Shown here one piece after another: positions 17,563 through 25,793 of a stretch of 64,000 nt of DNA. The stretch comes from PALSA-505 sp035308365. GTDB taxonomy: Bacteria > Actinomycetota > Actinomycetes > Streptosporangiales > Streptosporangiaceae. Both the position numbers and the translations under genes were made by a program. Location of the stretch: NCBI GenBank assembly GCA_035308365.1, contig DATGGU010000022.1:1-64000 (forward strand). Direction: 5' to 3'. The number at the start of each line of letters is the position of its first letter. Within the stretch, counting starts at the first letter, position 1. Under the pieces are notes generated by a model. The model made no database searches. It was not told the origin of the DNA and saw only the letters and a program-made list of their open reading frames with translations.

Positions 17563-17713
17563 ATTTGACTGGAGGGTGCCGGGTTCGGCTGGAGTGCGGG
17601 TGTCGACTTGGGTGGGGGTGCGGATGCGGGTGTCGGGTTTGGCTGGGGTGCGGGTGTTGGCTTGGCTGGGGTGCGGGTGTTGGGGTTTGGCTGGCGGCAC
17701 TGGTGTTGGCTGG
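17563..17713. repeat. Degenerate G-rich intergenic repeats
   Basis: The interval between the convergent kinase and FHA genes carries repeated GGGTGCGGGTGT and TTGGCTGGGGTGC-like units, about five in 120 bases, with strong G/T strand bias. An antisense open frame crosses it but is pure low complexity. Comparable degenerate repeats lie at 15110-15440 and 21740-21920. Confidence 0.55.
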
Positions 17714-18487
17714 TCAGCGGCTGACCCGGATGGCGCCGATGCGGCCGCCCGCCTGCGGGCCGGCTGGTGCGAGCGGGATGTCGGACAGCCGTGGGCCTGC
17801 CGGTGGCCCGATGCCTGGTGCAGTGCCGCCGGGCACGCTCCCCGGTGCCGGGGGCCCTAATGCCGTGCCGGGCCGAGCCGCATTTGCCGGGGGCTCGCCG
17901 CGGCCGGGCGGTGGCAGTGGCCTGACCAGCCCAAGCGCCACCACCTCGTTGGCAAGTCTGGTCCGCCGGTTCATCCCCTCCTGGATGCGGAACTTCTGGT
18001 ACAGGCGCAGCAGATGCTGCTTGACCGCGGCCTCGGTCACGACCAGGTCGGCCGCGATCTCGCGGGCCGTGGCGGGGGCGACGAATGCCTCGTCCGACAG
18101 GGCGGGCCTGCACAGCGAGGTCAGCACGTCCAGTTCGCGACGGGTCAGCTCGGGAGCGGCCTGCCTGCGCAGTTCGACCTCGGCGGCGATCTCCTCGTGG
18201 GCGAGCCCGCCAACCCGGCACCGGGCCGAGCCGAAGCTTACGACGTCGCCGTCTTCAAGGACGCGGCGAGCGGCGGGACGGCCGTTCACCCTGGTCCCGT
18301 TTCGTGATAATCCGAGATCGGCCACGTAGGCGTAGTCGCCTCTGCAGACGATCTCGGCATGCAGCTTGGAGACGCTCGGATCACGCAAGCGGATGTCCAC
18401 GGAGCTTCCACGGCCCACGGTCGTGACGTCGGCGCGCAGCGGAATGACCTCCCCGGTGTCCTCGATGCGAATGTAGGGCCTCTCCAC
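17714..18487 (-). CDS. FHA-domain protein with C-terminal helix-turn-helix
   Basis: 257 residues from GTG at 18487, chosen because GGGAGG lies 6 bases upstream; a longer GTG start at 18517 lacks a site. The FHA domain (about 5-100) has GRGSSVDIRL, SVSKLHAEI and SRNGTRVNG, the phosphothreonine-binding Arg/Ser/Asn set. After LTRRELDVLTSL a helical region with TAREIAADLVVTEAAVKQHL resembles a LuxR/GerE-type helix-turn-helix used in FHA regulators. The last ~75 residues are Pro/Gly/Ala-rich and disordered. It faces the Ser/Thr kinase gene and may read its phosphorylated targets, or the kinase itself, and act in transcription. No receiver domain is present. Confidence 0.88.
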   Translation of the reverse strand: MERPYIRIEDTGEVIPLRADVTTVGRGSSVDIRLRDPSVSKLHAEIVCRGDYAYVADLGLSRNGTRVNGRPAARRVLEDGDVVSFGSARCRVGGLAHEEIAAEVELRRQAAPELTRRELDVLTSLCRPALSDEAFVAPATAREIAADLVVTEAAVKQHLLRLYQKFRIQEGMNRRTRLANEVVALGLVRPLPPPGRGEPPANAARPGTALGPPAPGSVPGGTAPGIGPPAGPRLSDIPLAPAGPQAGGRIGAIRVSR

Positions 18488-18733
18488 GTCGTTCCTCCCA
18501 CCTAACGCGCCAGTCACGGATCCCTCACGTGCGAGTTACCCTGTGTGCGGCCCTGTCATACCCCGTTCTGGGCTACGGATTGGGCGGACCGTGCCGATTC
18601 TGCGACGGGCGGTGGGCGGCCGCACTCACCCGGGTGGCCTGGCAGACAGCACGCGATGGGTCCGCGACGCGCCGACCAGGGAATTCTCGCGGTTTTGTCA
18701 CTGCCACTGTGCGCGCGGCGATACGATCATTGC

Positions 18734-19183
18734 GTGAAAGAGTCCGTGCTAACGGAACGAACCGGTAGCCCGGTAACGGACTCGCGTTCCGCTCTGGCTG
18801 CTGCGGACATTGGCATCGGGGACGAACCGGATACCAGTGACGTACCCGCTACGTCTTCGGCCGTAACACCCATAACTGCCCCGTCGGTGCCCGAAGTAAC
18901 CGGGCGGGCAGGTGGCATGCGGCTGGCCTCACTGCCCTATGCCTTCGCCCTGGCTGGCCTGGTCGGCGGCCTGATCTGGATGTGGCTGGCGCCCAAGCAC
19001 GTCGAGCCGGGCACGGTCGCAGTGGCCGGTGCGCTGCTCGTCGCGGCGCTGGAACGGCTGGTGCTGCCGGAGCGCTGGGCGGGCATGTTGCTCACCCGGC
19101 GGCGGCTGCCCGATGTCATGGCACTGGCCGCGCTCGGCGTGGGCATCCTGGCGGTAGCCCTCGTGCTGCCCGCCACGTCCTGA
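18734..19183 (+). CDS. DUF3017-family small membrane protein
   Basis: 149 residues: a ~60-residue polar N-terminus, then three hydrophobic segments (about 62-82, 93-111 and 127-147) with LVLPERWAGMLLTRRRLPDVM between the last two. This layout matches the DUF3017 integral membrane family that lies between folD and mdh in many actinomycetes, and here icd and mdh follow. The GTG at 18734 has no Shine-Dalgarno sequence, but TACGAT ends 6 bases before it, so the transcript may be leaderless. Function is unknown. An internal start near residue 60 would remove the polar tail and cannot be excluded. Confidence 0.8.
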   Translation: MKESVLTERTGSPVTDSRSALAAADIGIGDEPDTSDVPATSSAVTPITAPSVPEVTGRAGGMRLASLPYAFALAGLVGGLIWMWLAPKHVEPGTVAVAGALLVAALERLVLPERWAGMLLTRRRLPDVMALAALGVGILAVALVLPATS

Positions 19184-19306
19184 GCGAGATCTACATCACC
19201 GTGGCCGTACCGGCCGCAAGAGACCTGGCTGGGCACCGGTAGCCTTGCAGGCGGCGGGCCCGGCAACGGCGCGGGCCGACCAGTTGTGGGAAGGGAAACC
19301 GGCGGT

Positions 19307-20530
19307 ATGCCCAAGATCAAGGTAGCCAATCCCGTCGTCGAACTTGACGGCGACGAGATGACGCGAATCATCTGGCAGTTCATCAAGGATCAGCTGATCC
19401 TGCCGTACCTGGACGTCGAGCTCGAATACTACGACCTGTCCATTCAGCACCGCGATGCCACCGGCGACCAGGTGACGATCGACGCCGCGAACGCGATCAA
19501 GGCGCGGGGCGTCGGGGTGAAGTGCGCAACGATCACGCCAGATGAGGCGCGCGTCGAGGAGTTCGGGCTCAAGAAGATGTGGCGTTCGCCGAACGGCACC
19601 ATCCGGAACATCCTCGGTGGCGTCGTGTTCCGCGAGCCGATCGTGGTGTCCAGTATCCCGCGGCTGGTGCCGACCTGGACCAAGCCGATCGTGATCGGCC
19701 GTCACGCGCATGGCGACCAGTACCGGGCCAGCGACTTCGTTGTGCCAGGACCCGGCACGGTGACGATCACCTACACCCCCGACGAGGGTGACCGCCCGAT
19801 CGAGATCGAAGTGGCGAAGTTCACTGGCGGTGGCATCGCCATGGGCATGTACAACTTTGACGACTCTATCCGCGACTTCGCCCGCGCCACCATGCGTTAC
19901 GCGCTGGACCGCCGCTTCCCGCTCTACCTGTCGACGAAGAACACGATCCTCAAGGCCTACGACGGCCGGTTCAAAGACCTGTTCGCCGAGATCTTCGAGG
20001 CGGAGTTCAAGGCCGAGTTCGAGGCGGCCGGGATCACCTACGAGCACCGGCTGATAGACGACATGGTGGCCCAGGTGCTCAAGTGGGACGGCGGCATCGT
20101 CTGGGCCTGCAAGAACTACGACGGTGACGTGCAGTCCGACGTGGTCGCCCAGGGCTTCGGTTCGCTAGGCCTGATGAGCAGCGTGCTGATGACCCCGGAC
20201 GGCCGCATCGTCGAGGCCGAGGCCGCCCACGGCACGGTGACCAGGCACTACCGCCAGTACCAGCAGGGCAAGCCGACATCGACGAACCCGATTGCCTCGA
20301 TCTTCGCCTGGACGCGCGGCCTGGCCCACCGCGGCAAGCTGGACGGCACCCCAGAGGTCACCGCGTTCGCCAACGCGCTCGAGCAGGTCTGCATCGAGAC
20401 CGTGGAGAGCGGCAAGATGACCAAGGACCTCGCGCTGCTGGTCGGCGGGGATACCCAGTTCCTGACCACGCAGGAGTTCCTCAGCGCGCTGGACGATAAC
20501 CTGCGTGCCAAGATGGACGAGGTGCTTTGA
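19307..20530 (+). CDS. icd: NADP-dependent isocitrate dehydrogenase, homodimeric eukaryote-like type
   Basis: Oxidative decarboxylation of isocitrate to 2-oxoglutarate. 407 residues from ATG at 19307, with GGGAAGGGA upstream; an earlier in-frame start at 19286 adds only seven residues. PVVELDGDEMTRIIW, WRSPNGTIRN, and LIDDMVAQVLKW with the catalytic Tyr/Lys/Asp set are characteristic of subfamily II (mitochondrial-like) enzymes. This differs from the ~740-residue monomeric enzyme of Streptomyces. mdh follows about 180 bases later on the same strand, giving a TCA-cycle pair. A repeat element begins one base after the stop codon. Confidence 0.96.
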   Translation: MPKIKVANPVVELDGDEMTRIIWQFIKDQLILPYLDVELEYYDLSIQHRDATGDQVTIDAANAIKARGVGVKCATITPDEARVEEFGLKKMWRSPNGTIRNILGGVVFREPIVVSSIPRLVPTWTKPIVIGRHAHGDQYRASDFVVPGPGTVTITYTPDEGDRPIEIEVAKFTGGGIAMGMYNFDDSIRDFARATMRYALDRRFPLYLSTKNTILKAYDGRFKDLFAEIFEAEFKAEFEAAGITYEHRLIDDMVAQVLKWDGGIVWACKNYDGDVQSDVVAQGFGSLGLMSSVLMTPDGRIVEAEAAHGTVTRHYRQYQQGKPTSTNPIASIFAWTRGLAHRGKLDGTPEVTAFANALEQVCIETVESGKMTKDLALLVGGDTQFLTTQEFLSALDDNLRAKMDEVL

Positions 20531-20531
20531 G

Positions 20532-20630
20532 CGCTATTCAAAACCGCGTCGTGAGTGCAGGCCCGTAGGGTCTGCGCGAGCGATCGGGCAGTCACCCGCT
20601 GCATCACCAGACAGATAATTTTGAATAGCG
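20532..20630 (+). repeat. Small inverted-repeat element, copy C
   Basis: 99 bases with perfect 12-base terminal inverted repeats: CGCTATTCAAAA (20532-20543) and TTTTGAATAGCG (20619-20630). The core hairpin GCAGGCCC-GTA-GGGTCTGC keeps the fold with one wobble. The element starts one base after the icd stop codon. The end sequence differs from copies A, B and D (CTATTC instead of TTATGC), but both ends changed together, so pairing is maintained. Confidence 0.8.
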
Positions 20631-20711
20631 GGAATTGGAATAAGCACTGCCTAGTCCACCACAACATTTACCTACCGGCCTGAGCGCCGGAAACAGAGGA
20701 GATCAGCGGAC

Positions 20712-21668
20712 ATGGCCCGCAAAGGCAAGGTAACCGTTGTCGGAGCCGGCTTCTATGGGTCGACCACGGCGCAGCGGCTCGCCGGGTACGACATCTTCGA
20801 CGAGGTCGTGCTCACCGACATCATCGACGGCAGGCCCGAGGGCCTCGCGCTGGACATGAACCAGTCGCGGCCGGTGGAAGGCTACGAGACCAAGGTCACC
20901 GGCCAGACCACCGGCCAGTCCGGTGAGGGCTACGAGGCCATCGCCGGCTCGCAGATCGTCATCATCACCGCCGGCCTGCCGCGCAAGCCAGGCATGAGCC
21001 GGATGGATCTGATCGAGGTCAACGCCAAGATCGTGCGCAGCGTCGTGGAGAACGTCGTGAAGCACGCGCCGGAAGCGGTTCTCATCGTGGTGTCCAACCC
21101 GCTCGACGAGATGACCGCGCTCACGGCCAAGGTCAGCGGCTTCCCGCAGCACCGCGTCATGGGCCAGGCCGGCATGCTGGACACCGCCAGGTTCAGCCAC
21201 TTCGTGGCCGAGAAGCTCGGCGTCCCGGTCGGCTCCGTCCGCACTCTCACCCTTGGCTCGCACGGCGACACCATGGTCCCCGTCCCGTCCGCCTGCACTG
21301 TGGACGGCAAGCCCCTTGGCGACCTGCTCTCGGCCGGGGAAATCGAGGCCCTGGTCCAGCGGACCCGTGAGGGTGGCGGCGAGATCGTCAAGCTGCTCAA
21401 GACCGGCTCGGCCTACTACGCCCCGTCCGCCGCCGCCGCCCGGATGGCCCGCGCCGTAGCCGAGGACTCCCACGCGGTCATGCCGGTCTGCGCCTGGATG
21501 GAGGGCCAGTACGGCATCTCCGACGTCTACCTGGGCGTCGAGGCCGAGATCGGCTCGGCCGGCGTCCTGCGCGTGGTGGAGCGCGACCTCACCCCGTCCG
21601 AACTGGCCTCACTCCGCGAGGCCGCCGAGGCCGTCCGCACCAAGCAGGCCGACGTAGCCAGCCTCTGA
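20712..21668 (+). CDS. mdh: Malate dehydrogenase (LDH-like type)
   Basis: 318 residues, NAD-dependent oxidation of malate to oxaloacetate. The Rossmann motif is VVGAGFYGSTTA. The active-site loop is ITAGLPRKPGMSR with substrate-binding Arg residues. VVSNPLDEMT, MGQAGMLDTARF with the catalytic Asp and Arg, and GSHGDTMVP with the catalytic His are all present. The GLPRKPGMSR loop marks the LDH-like MDH group rather than the classical ~330-residue actinobacterial MDH. ATG at 20712 has AGGAG about 10 bases upstream. It is followed by a hairpin at 21679-21711. Confidence 0.95.
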   Translation: MARKGKVTVVGAGFYGSTTAQRLAGYDIFDEVVLTDIIDGRPEGLALDMNQSRPVEGYETKVTGQTTGQSGEGYEAIAGSQIVIITAGLPRKPGMSRMDLIEVNAKIVRSVVENVVKHAPEAVLIVVSNPLDEMTALTAKVSGFPQHRVMGQAGMLDTARFSHFVAEKLGVPVGSVRTLTLGSHGDTMVPVPSACTVDGKPLGDLLSAGEIEALVQRTREGGGEIVKLLKTGSAYYAPSAAAARMARAVAEDSHAVMPVCAWMEGQYGISDVYLGVEAEIGSAGVLRVVERDLTPSELASLREAAEAVRTKQADVASL

Positions 21669-21678
21669 CGCATCCCCT

Positions 21679-21711
21679 CGAAAGGGCGCCCCCGGCCGGG
21701 CTGCCCTTTCG
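21679..21711 (+). terminator. Probable terminator hairpin after mdh
   Basis: CGAAAGGGC (21679-21687) pairs perfectly with GCCCTTTCG (21703-21711) across a 15-base G/C-rich loop, 10 bases past the mdh stop. There is no following T-run, as is common for actinobacterial terminators. Confidence 0.65.
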
Positions 21712-21739
21712 CATGTCCCGGTCCGGATGGAACCGTAGA

Positions 21740-21927
21740 GAAACGATTTCTCAAGGGTTTCGGGGGTCATGGGATGGTTTCGGGTGGGAGTGATGGTTTC
21801 GGATGGGGGTTGTGATGGATGGTTTCAGGCGGGGACGGTAATGGATGAGTTTCGGGTGGGGTGGGAGTGATGGATGGATTTGGGCGGGGGCATGGAGGGA
21901 TTCGGTTGGGTTGGTGGGTAAGGGGTG
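21740..21927. repeat. Degenerate G/T-rich intergenic repeats between convergent genes
   Basis: The interval between mdh and the convergent exonuclease gene carries about seven imperfect units related to GATGGTTTCGGGTGGG, separated by TGATGGATG-like spacers. It is strongly purine/T-biased on the top strand. No ribosome binding site or credible gene is present. It resembles the intervals at 15110-15440 and 17563-17713 in character but not in exact sequence. Confidence 0.6.
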
Positions 21928-22791
21928 TCAGCGTGACTGAGGGAGTTTGACGGAGCCTGGCTTGGCGCCTGAGATCGACGGTGGGGGGACGACCGGGCCG
22001 ATGTCCCCGTCCGGGGCGTCGTCCAGGTCGACGATCACCGGGGCGTGATCGCTGGGGCCGGTGCCCTTGCGGGCCTGCCGGTCTACCCAGGCCGCACGGA
22101 CTCGTCCGGCCACCGGTTCGCTGGCCAGCACCAGGTCGATCCGCATCCCAAGATCCCGGTGGAACATCCCGGCCCGGTAGTCCCAGTAGGTGAACACCCG
22201 CTCGGCCGGCCAGCGCTCCCGCACCACGTCGTGCAGGCCCAGGGCCTGCAGTTCGGCCAGCGCGTCCCGCTCGGGCGGAGTGACGTGGGTCTGGCCGGCG
22301 TAGGCGGCGGGATCGAACACGTCGGCGTCGGTGGGCGCGATGTTCATGTCCCCGCACACGATCGCCTCCCGCGGGCCAGCCGCGACCACCTCCCGCAGCG
22401 CGGCCAGCCAGGCGAGCTTGTACTGGTAGTGCTCGGAGTCTGGCACCCGGCCGTTCGGCACGTACAACGAGTGCACACGGATCCCGCCGCACGTCGCGGC
22501 CACCGCACGGGCCTCGGGGTCCGGGAACCCGGGCGCGCCCTCGACCCCCCGCACCATGTCATCCAGGCCGACCCTGGACAGGATCGCCACCCCGTTCCAT
22601 TGTGGCTGGCCATACAGCCCGGCCACATAGCCCCGCTTGGTCAGCTCTTCACCGAGCAGCTCGGTGAAGGCGTCGTCGGACAGCTTGGTCTCCTGCAGGC
22701 ACACGATGTCCGGCTGCCGCTGATCCAGCCATGGCAGCAGCCGCGGCACCCGCTGCTTGACCGAATTCACGTTCCAGGTAGCTACACGCAC
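21928..22791 (-). CDS. xth: Exodeoxyribonuclease III (AP endonuclease family)
   Basis: 287 residues from GTG at 22791. It belongs to the ExoIII/APE1 family and acts in base-excision repair by cleaving at abasic sites and degrading 3' ends. Motifs in order: VATWNVNSVKQR, QETKLSD with metal-binding Glu, LYVPNGR with Tyr, CGDMNIAPTDADV with the catalytic Asp and Asn, a DYR/MRIDLVL region and SDHAPV with catalytic Asp/His. The final ~35 residues are a short disordered tail. The longer open frame upstream of 22791 is antisense to the methyltransferase and RibB-like genes and was not used. Confidence 0.93.
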   Translation of the reverse strand: MRVATWNVNSVKQRVPRLLPWLDQRQPDIVCLQETKLSDDAFTELLGEELTKRGYVAGLYGQPQWNGVAILSRVGLDDMVRGVEGAPGFPDPEARAVAATCGGIRVHSLYVPNGRVPDSEHYQYKLAWLAALREVVAAGPREAIVCGDMNIAPTDADVFDPAAYAGQTHVTPPERDALAELQALGLHDVVRERWPAERVFTYWDYRAGMFHRDLGMRIDLVLASEPVAGRVRAAWVDRQARKGTGPSDHAPVIVDLDDAPDGDIGPVVPPPSISGAKPGSVKLPQSR

Positions 22792-22926
22792 GACGCTAAC
22801 GCTAGCCGCTCCCGCAGACACCGTGTGCCCCGCATCCCGGCGATCCCGGCACGGGGCTACTGGTGGGTAACCGGAACGTGTTACGTTGATTGTGGTGCAA
22901 TTCCAGGGTGTGGCCGCCTGGGCCTG

Positions 22927-23496
22927 GTGCTGGCACACCTCGCCGCGGGCGGCGGCGTCGCCGTCTGGGATCCCGTCGCCGAACAGGAAGGCGATGTCAT
23001 TTTCGCCGGTGCCCGGCTGCGCCCCGATACGTTCCGGTTTCTGCTGACCGAGGCGTGCGGGCTCCCGGCGGTCCCCTGCGCGCCCGGGATACTCGACCGG
23101 CTGGAGATCGGCCCGATGCCAGGCCCGGGCGACCGGCAGGGCACCGCCTTCCATATCCCCGTCGATCTGGCCCGCGGCGAGGGTACGGGGGTCTGCGCTG
23201 CCGAGCGCGCCGCGGTGGTGCGGCGCCTGGCCGATCCGGCCGCCGTCCCCACGGACTTCCTGCGGCCCGGCCACGTGCACCCGCTGCGCGCCCGCCCCGG
23301 CCTGCTGGCCGAGCGTGGCGGGCACACCGAGGCCACGGTCGCCCTGTGCACCGCCGCCGGGCTGCCCCCGGTCGGGGTGTGCTGTGAGGTGATGAACCGC
23401 GACGGAACCATGGCCGGCGCCGCCGACTTCGAGGTGGCCGCGCTGCGCTGGGGCCTGCCCCTGGTCGAGCTGCCGGACCTGAAGACGTGGCTGTGA
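22927..23496 (+). CDS. RibB-like protein (3,4-dihydroxy-2-butanone-4-phosphate synthase family), divergent
   Basis: About 189 residues from GTG at 22927. Family features: EQEGDVIFAG near the N-terminus, GTAFHIPVD, RPGHVHPLRARPG, GHTEATVAL with the metal-binding His, and CCEVMNRDGTMAG with the catalytic Glu. In typical RibB the first loop reads DDEDRENEGD; here the Arg before the first Glu is Ala and the preceding acids are lost. VTTG is EGTG, and NDDG is NRDG. The N-terminus is short. A second frame beginning GTG at 22892 encodes VVQFQGVAA-like residues that would fit a missing N-terminus, so a one-base frameshift or misassembly is possible. It overlaps the methyltransferase gene by 4 bases. 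It may be a RibB paralog with altered activity rather than the housekeeping enzyme. Confidence 0.75.
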   Translation: MLAHLAAGGGVAVWDPVAEQEGDVIFAGARLRPDTFRFLLTEACGLPAVPCAPGILDRLEIGPMPGPGDRQGTAFHIPVDLARGEGTGVCAAERAAVVRRLADPAAVPTDFLRPGHVHPLRARPGLLAERGGHTEATVALCTAAGLPPVGVCCEVMNRDGTMAGAADFEVAALRWGLPLVELPDLKTWL

Positions 23497-24269
23497 GCAC
23501 GCCCGCCGATCCCTATGCCACGCTCGGGAATTGCTATGCCATGCGGCGGCGTCCGGACCCTCGTATCGGCCGTCACATCCATGCTGCGCTCGGCGACGCC
23601 AGCACCGTGCTGAACGTGGGGGCCGGAACCGGCTCCTACGAACCGGCCGTGGGCCGGGTCGTCGCCGTCGAGCCGTCACCGGTCATGATCGCCCAGCGCC
23701 CGGCCACGGCGGCACCGGTGGTCCGCGCCGTGGCCGAGCGCCTGCCCTTCCCCGGGCAGGCCTTCGACGCCGGGCTGGCCCTGCTCACCGTGCACCACTG
23801 GGCCAGCGCACCGGCCGGCCTGGCCGAACTGCGCCGGGTCACCCGCCGCCAGGTGGTGCTGACCTGGGACCAGGCGGTCACCGCCGGGTTCTGGCTGGTC
23901 CGCGACTACCTGCCGCAGATCGCCGAACGTGAGCGGACGATGGCCTGCCTGGAAGTGGTCGCTCGCGAACTGGGCCGCGCAAGCGGTGACCTGGTTATCC
24001 GGCCGGTTCCGGTGCCGCATGACTGCGTGGACGGTTTCCTCGGTGCCTACTGGCGGCGGCCCGGGGCCTACCTGCGGCCCGCGGTCCGGGCCGCCATGTC
24101 CGGCATCGCCCTGCTCGACCAGGACGTGGTGACGGTGGCGTGCCGCCGTCTCGCCGCCGACCTGGCCAGCGGGCGCTGGCACGACCGCAACGGCCACCTG
24201 CTGGACCAGCCCGAGTACGACATCGGCTACCGCCTGGTGCTGACCTCGCGGCCAGGATGTCCCGGTTAG
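23493..24269 (+). CDS. Class I SAM-dependent methyltransferase
   Basis: 258 residues. The SAM-binding motif I is VLNVGAGTGSYEP (about 39-51), followed by VVAVEPSPVMIAQRP, then PFPGQAFDAGLALLTVHHW as motif post-I/II. This is a UbiE/Methyltransf_11-like fold. The GTG at 23493 overlaps the TGA of the RibB-like gene (GTGA), suggesting coupled translation; an in-frame GTG at 23487 is the alternative. The acceptor is unknown. Pairing with a riboflavin-pathway relative is notable but gives no clear substrate. Confidence 0.85.
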   Translation: MSTPADPYATLGNCYAMRRRPDPRIGRHIHAALGDASTVLNVGAGTGSYEPAVGRVVAVEPSPVMIAQRPATAAPVVRAVAERLPFPGQAFDAGLALLTVHHWASAPAGLAELRRVTRRQVVLTWDQAVTAGFWLVRDYLPQIAERERTMACLEVVARELGRASGDLVIRPVPVPHDCVDGFLGAYWRRPGAYLRPAVRAAMSGIALLDQDVVTVACRRLAADLASGRWHDRNGHLLDQPEYDIGYRLVLTSRPGCPG

Positions 24270-24297
24270 GGGTAAATCACCTGGGTAGCACACGCCT

Positions 24298-25788
24298 ATG
24301 TGGCACCTGCTCGAACGCCGCCGGATGCGGCACCTTGACCGCCGCAGGAATACCGAGCCAGGGCCGCTTCCCTACCCGGAACTGCCCGCGGGCACCGATC
24401 TGCTCCCGCAGATCCGGCACATCGTCGTGCTGATGATGGAGAACCACTCCTACGACAACTACCTTGGTATGCTGCGCGGCCGCGGTGAGGGCTTCCCGCT
24501 GGGCCCGGACGGCCAGCCGGACGTGTCCAACCGGAGCCGGGAGGGCCAGGCCGTCCGGGCCTTTCACCTGGACTCTCCCCTGCAACGCCCGGGCGTGCCG
24601 TCGCAGGCCTGGTCCGCCTCCCACCTCCAGTGGGGCGAAGGCAGATGTGACGGCTTCGTGGCCAGTGCTCAGCAGGCGCTGTCACCGGACGGTGCCGGTC
24701 CCGGAGCCGCGGCCGGTCCGGGAGCCGCGGCCGAAGCCGCGGCCATCGGCATGGGCTACTGGACGGAAGACGATCTGCCGTTCTACTACGGGCTGGCCAG
24801 GACCTTCCCGCTGGCCGACCACTGGTTCAGCTCGTGCCTGGGGCCCACCTTTCCCAACCGCCGCTTCCTCATCGCCGGCACGGCGCATGGCCTGATCGAC
24901 GACTCCCCCTACGACCTGTTCGACTACCCGCCAGCCGGGACCATCTTCGACATGCTCACCCGGCACGGAATCTCCTGGGCCGACTACCACCCGGTGGCCG
25001 ATGACGAGCCCCGCTGGCGGCACTACGCAAGGCACAGCAGGAAGATGACCCGCCGGCGCCTGATGTCACTGCGAAGGTGCCTGCCGGCCTCGGCCCGTGA
25101 CGTCCAGAAGGACATTCAGTTCACGGCCGACCTCTTCCCGGTCGGGATCGGCCGCTACATGGGGCACGTGCACAGCATCGACCAGTTCTTCGCCGACGCC
25201 GAGGGTGGCACCCTGCCTGGCTTCAGCATCGTGGATCCGCATTTTGACGTCTACTCCGAGGAGAACCCGCAGGACATCCGCAAAGGGGAGAGCTTCGCCG
25301 CCGAGGTGATCAATCGGGTCATGCACGGTAAAGGCTGGCCACACACCCTGCTCATCTGGGTCTACGACGAGCACGGCGGTTACTACGACCACGTCCCGCC
25401 CCCGCCGGCCGTTCCGCCCGACGAGGTGGAGGGCCGGACCATGGTCGGGAACGCGTCACCGCTCGGCTCGCTGTTGCGGCCCCTCTTCCCCAGAGTGGTG
25501 AAGAACAAGGAAGACCTCACCGAGGGGACCCGCCGCTACGACCGCTACGGCTTCCGGGTCCCGGCCGTCATCGTGTCGCCGTATGCGCGGCCTGACTACG
25601 TCTGCTCCACCGTGCTCGACCACACCTCGGTGCTGAAGCTCGCCGGGCTGAAGTGGAACCTGCCCCCGCTGACCGCCCGGGACGCCGCCGCGCAGACCCC
25701 GCTGGACGCCCTGGATCTGACCGGGCCACCCGCGTTCCTCGACCCGCCGGTGCTGCCCAAGCCCAGCCTCGAATGGGGTACCTGGTAA
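24298..25788 (+). CDS. Phosphoesterase/phospholipase C family protein
   Basis: 496 residues of the bacterial phospholipase C/acid phosphatase family (PF04185). The metal-site entry is VVLMMENHSYDNYLG (about 43-57). LADHWFSSCLGPTFPNRRFLIAGTAHG and VYDEHGGYYDHVPPP complete the catalytic motifs, and VIVSPYARP plus DHTSVLKL lie near the end. There is no Tat or Sec signal peptide: the N-terminus is Arg-rich but lacks a hydrophobic core, so an intracellular role or a missed start is possible. Substrate may be a phospholipid or another phosphodiester/monoester. It converges with the M20 gene, with 5 bases between stops. Confidence 0.85.
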   Translation: MWHLLERRRMRHLDRRRNTEPGPLPYPELPAGTDLLPQIRHIVVLMMENHSYDNYLGMLRGRGEGFPLGPDGQPDVSNRSREGQAVRAFHLDSPLQRPGVPSQAWSASHLQWGEGRCDGFVASAQQALSPDGAGPGAAAGPGAAAEAAAIGMGYWTEDDLPFYYGLARTFPLADHWFSSCLGPTFPNRRFLIAGTAHGLIDDSPYDLFDYPPAGTIFDMLTRHGISWADYHPVADDEPRWRHYARHSRKMTRRRLMSLRRCLPASARDVQKDIQFTADLFPVGIGRYMGHVHSIDQFFADAEGGTLPGFSIVDPHFDVYSEENPQDIRKGESFAAEVINRVMHGKGWPHTLLIWVYDEHGGYYDHVPPPPAVPPDEVEGRTMVGNASPLGSLLRPLFPRVVKNKEDLTEGTRRYDRYGFRVPAVIVSPYARPDYVCSTVLDHTSVLKLAGLKWNLPPLTARDAAAQTPLDALDLTGPPAFLDPPVLPKPSLEWGTW

Positions 25789-25793
25789 CCGGG

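Noticed and set aside
22045..22920. Plus-strand extension upstream of the RibB-like gene
   Set aside because: It is antisense to exonuclease III, which carries all family motifs.
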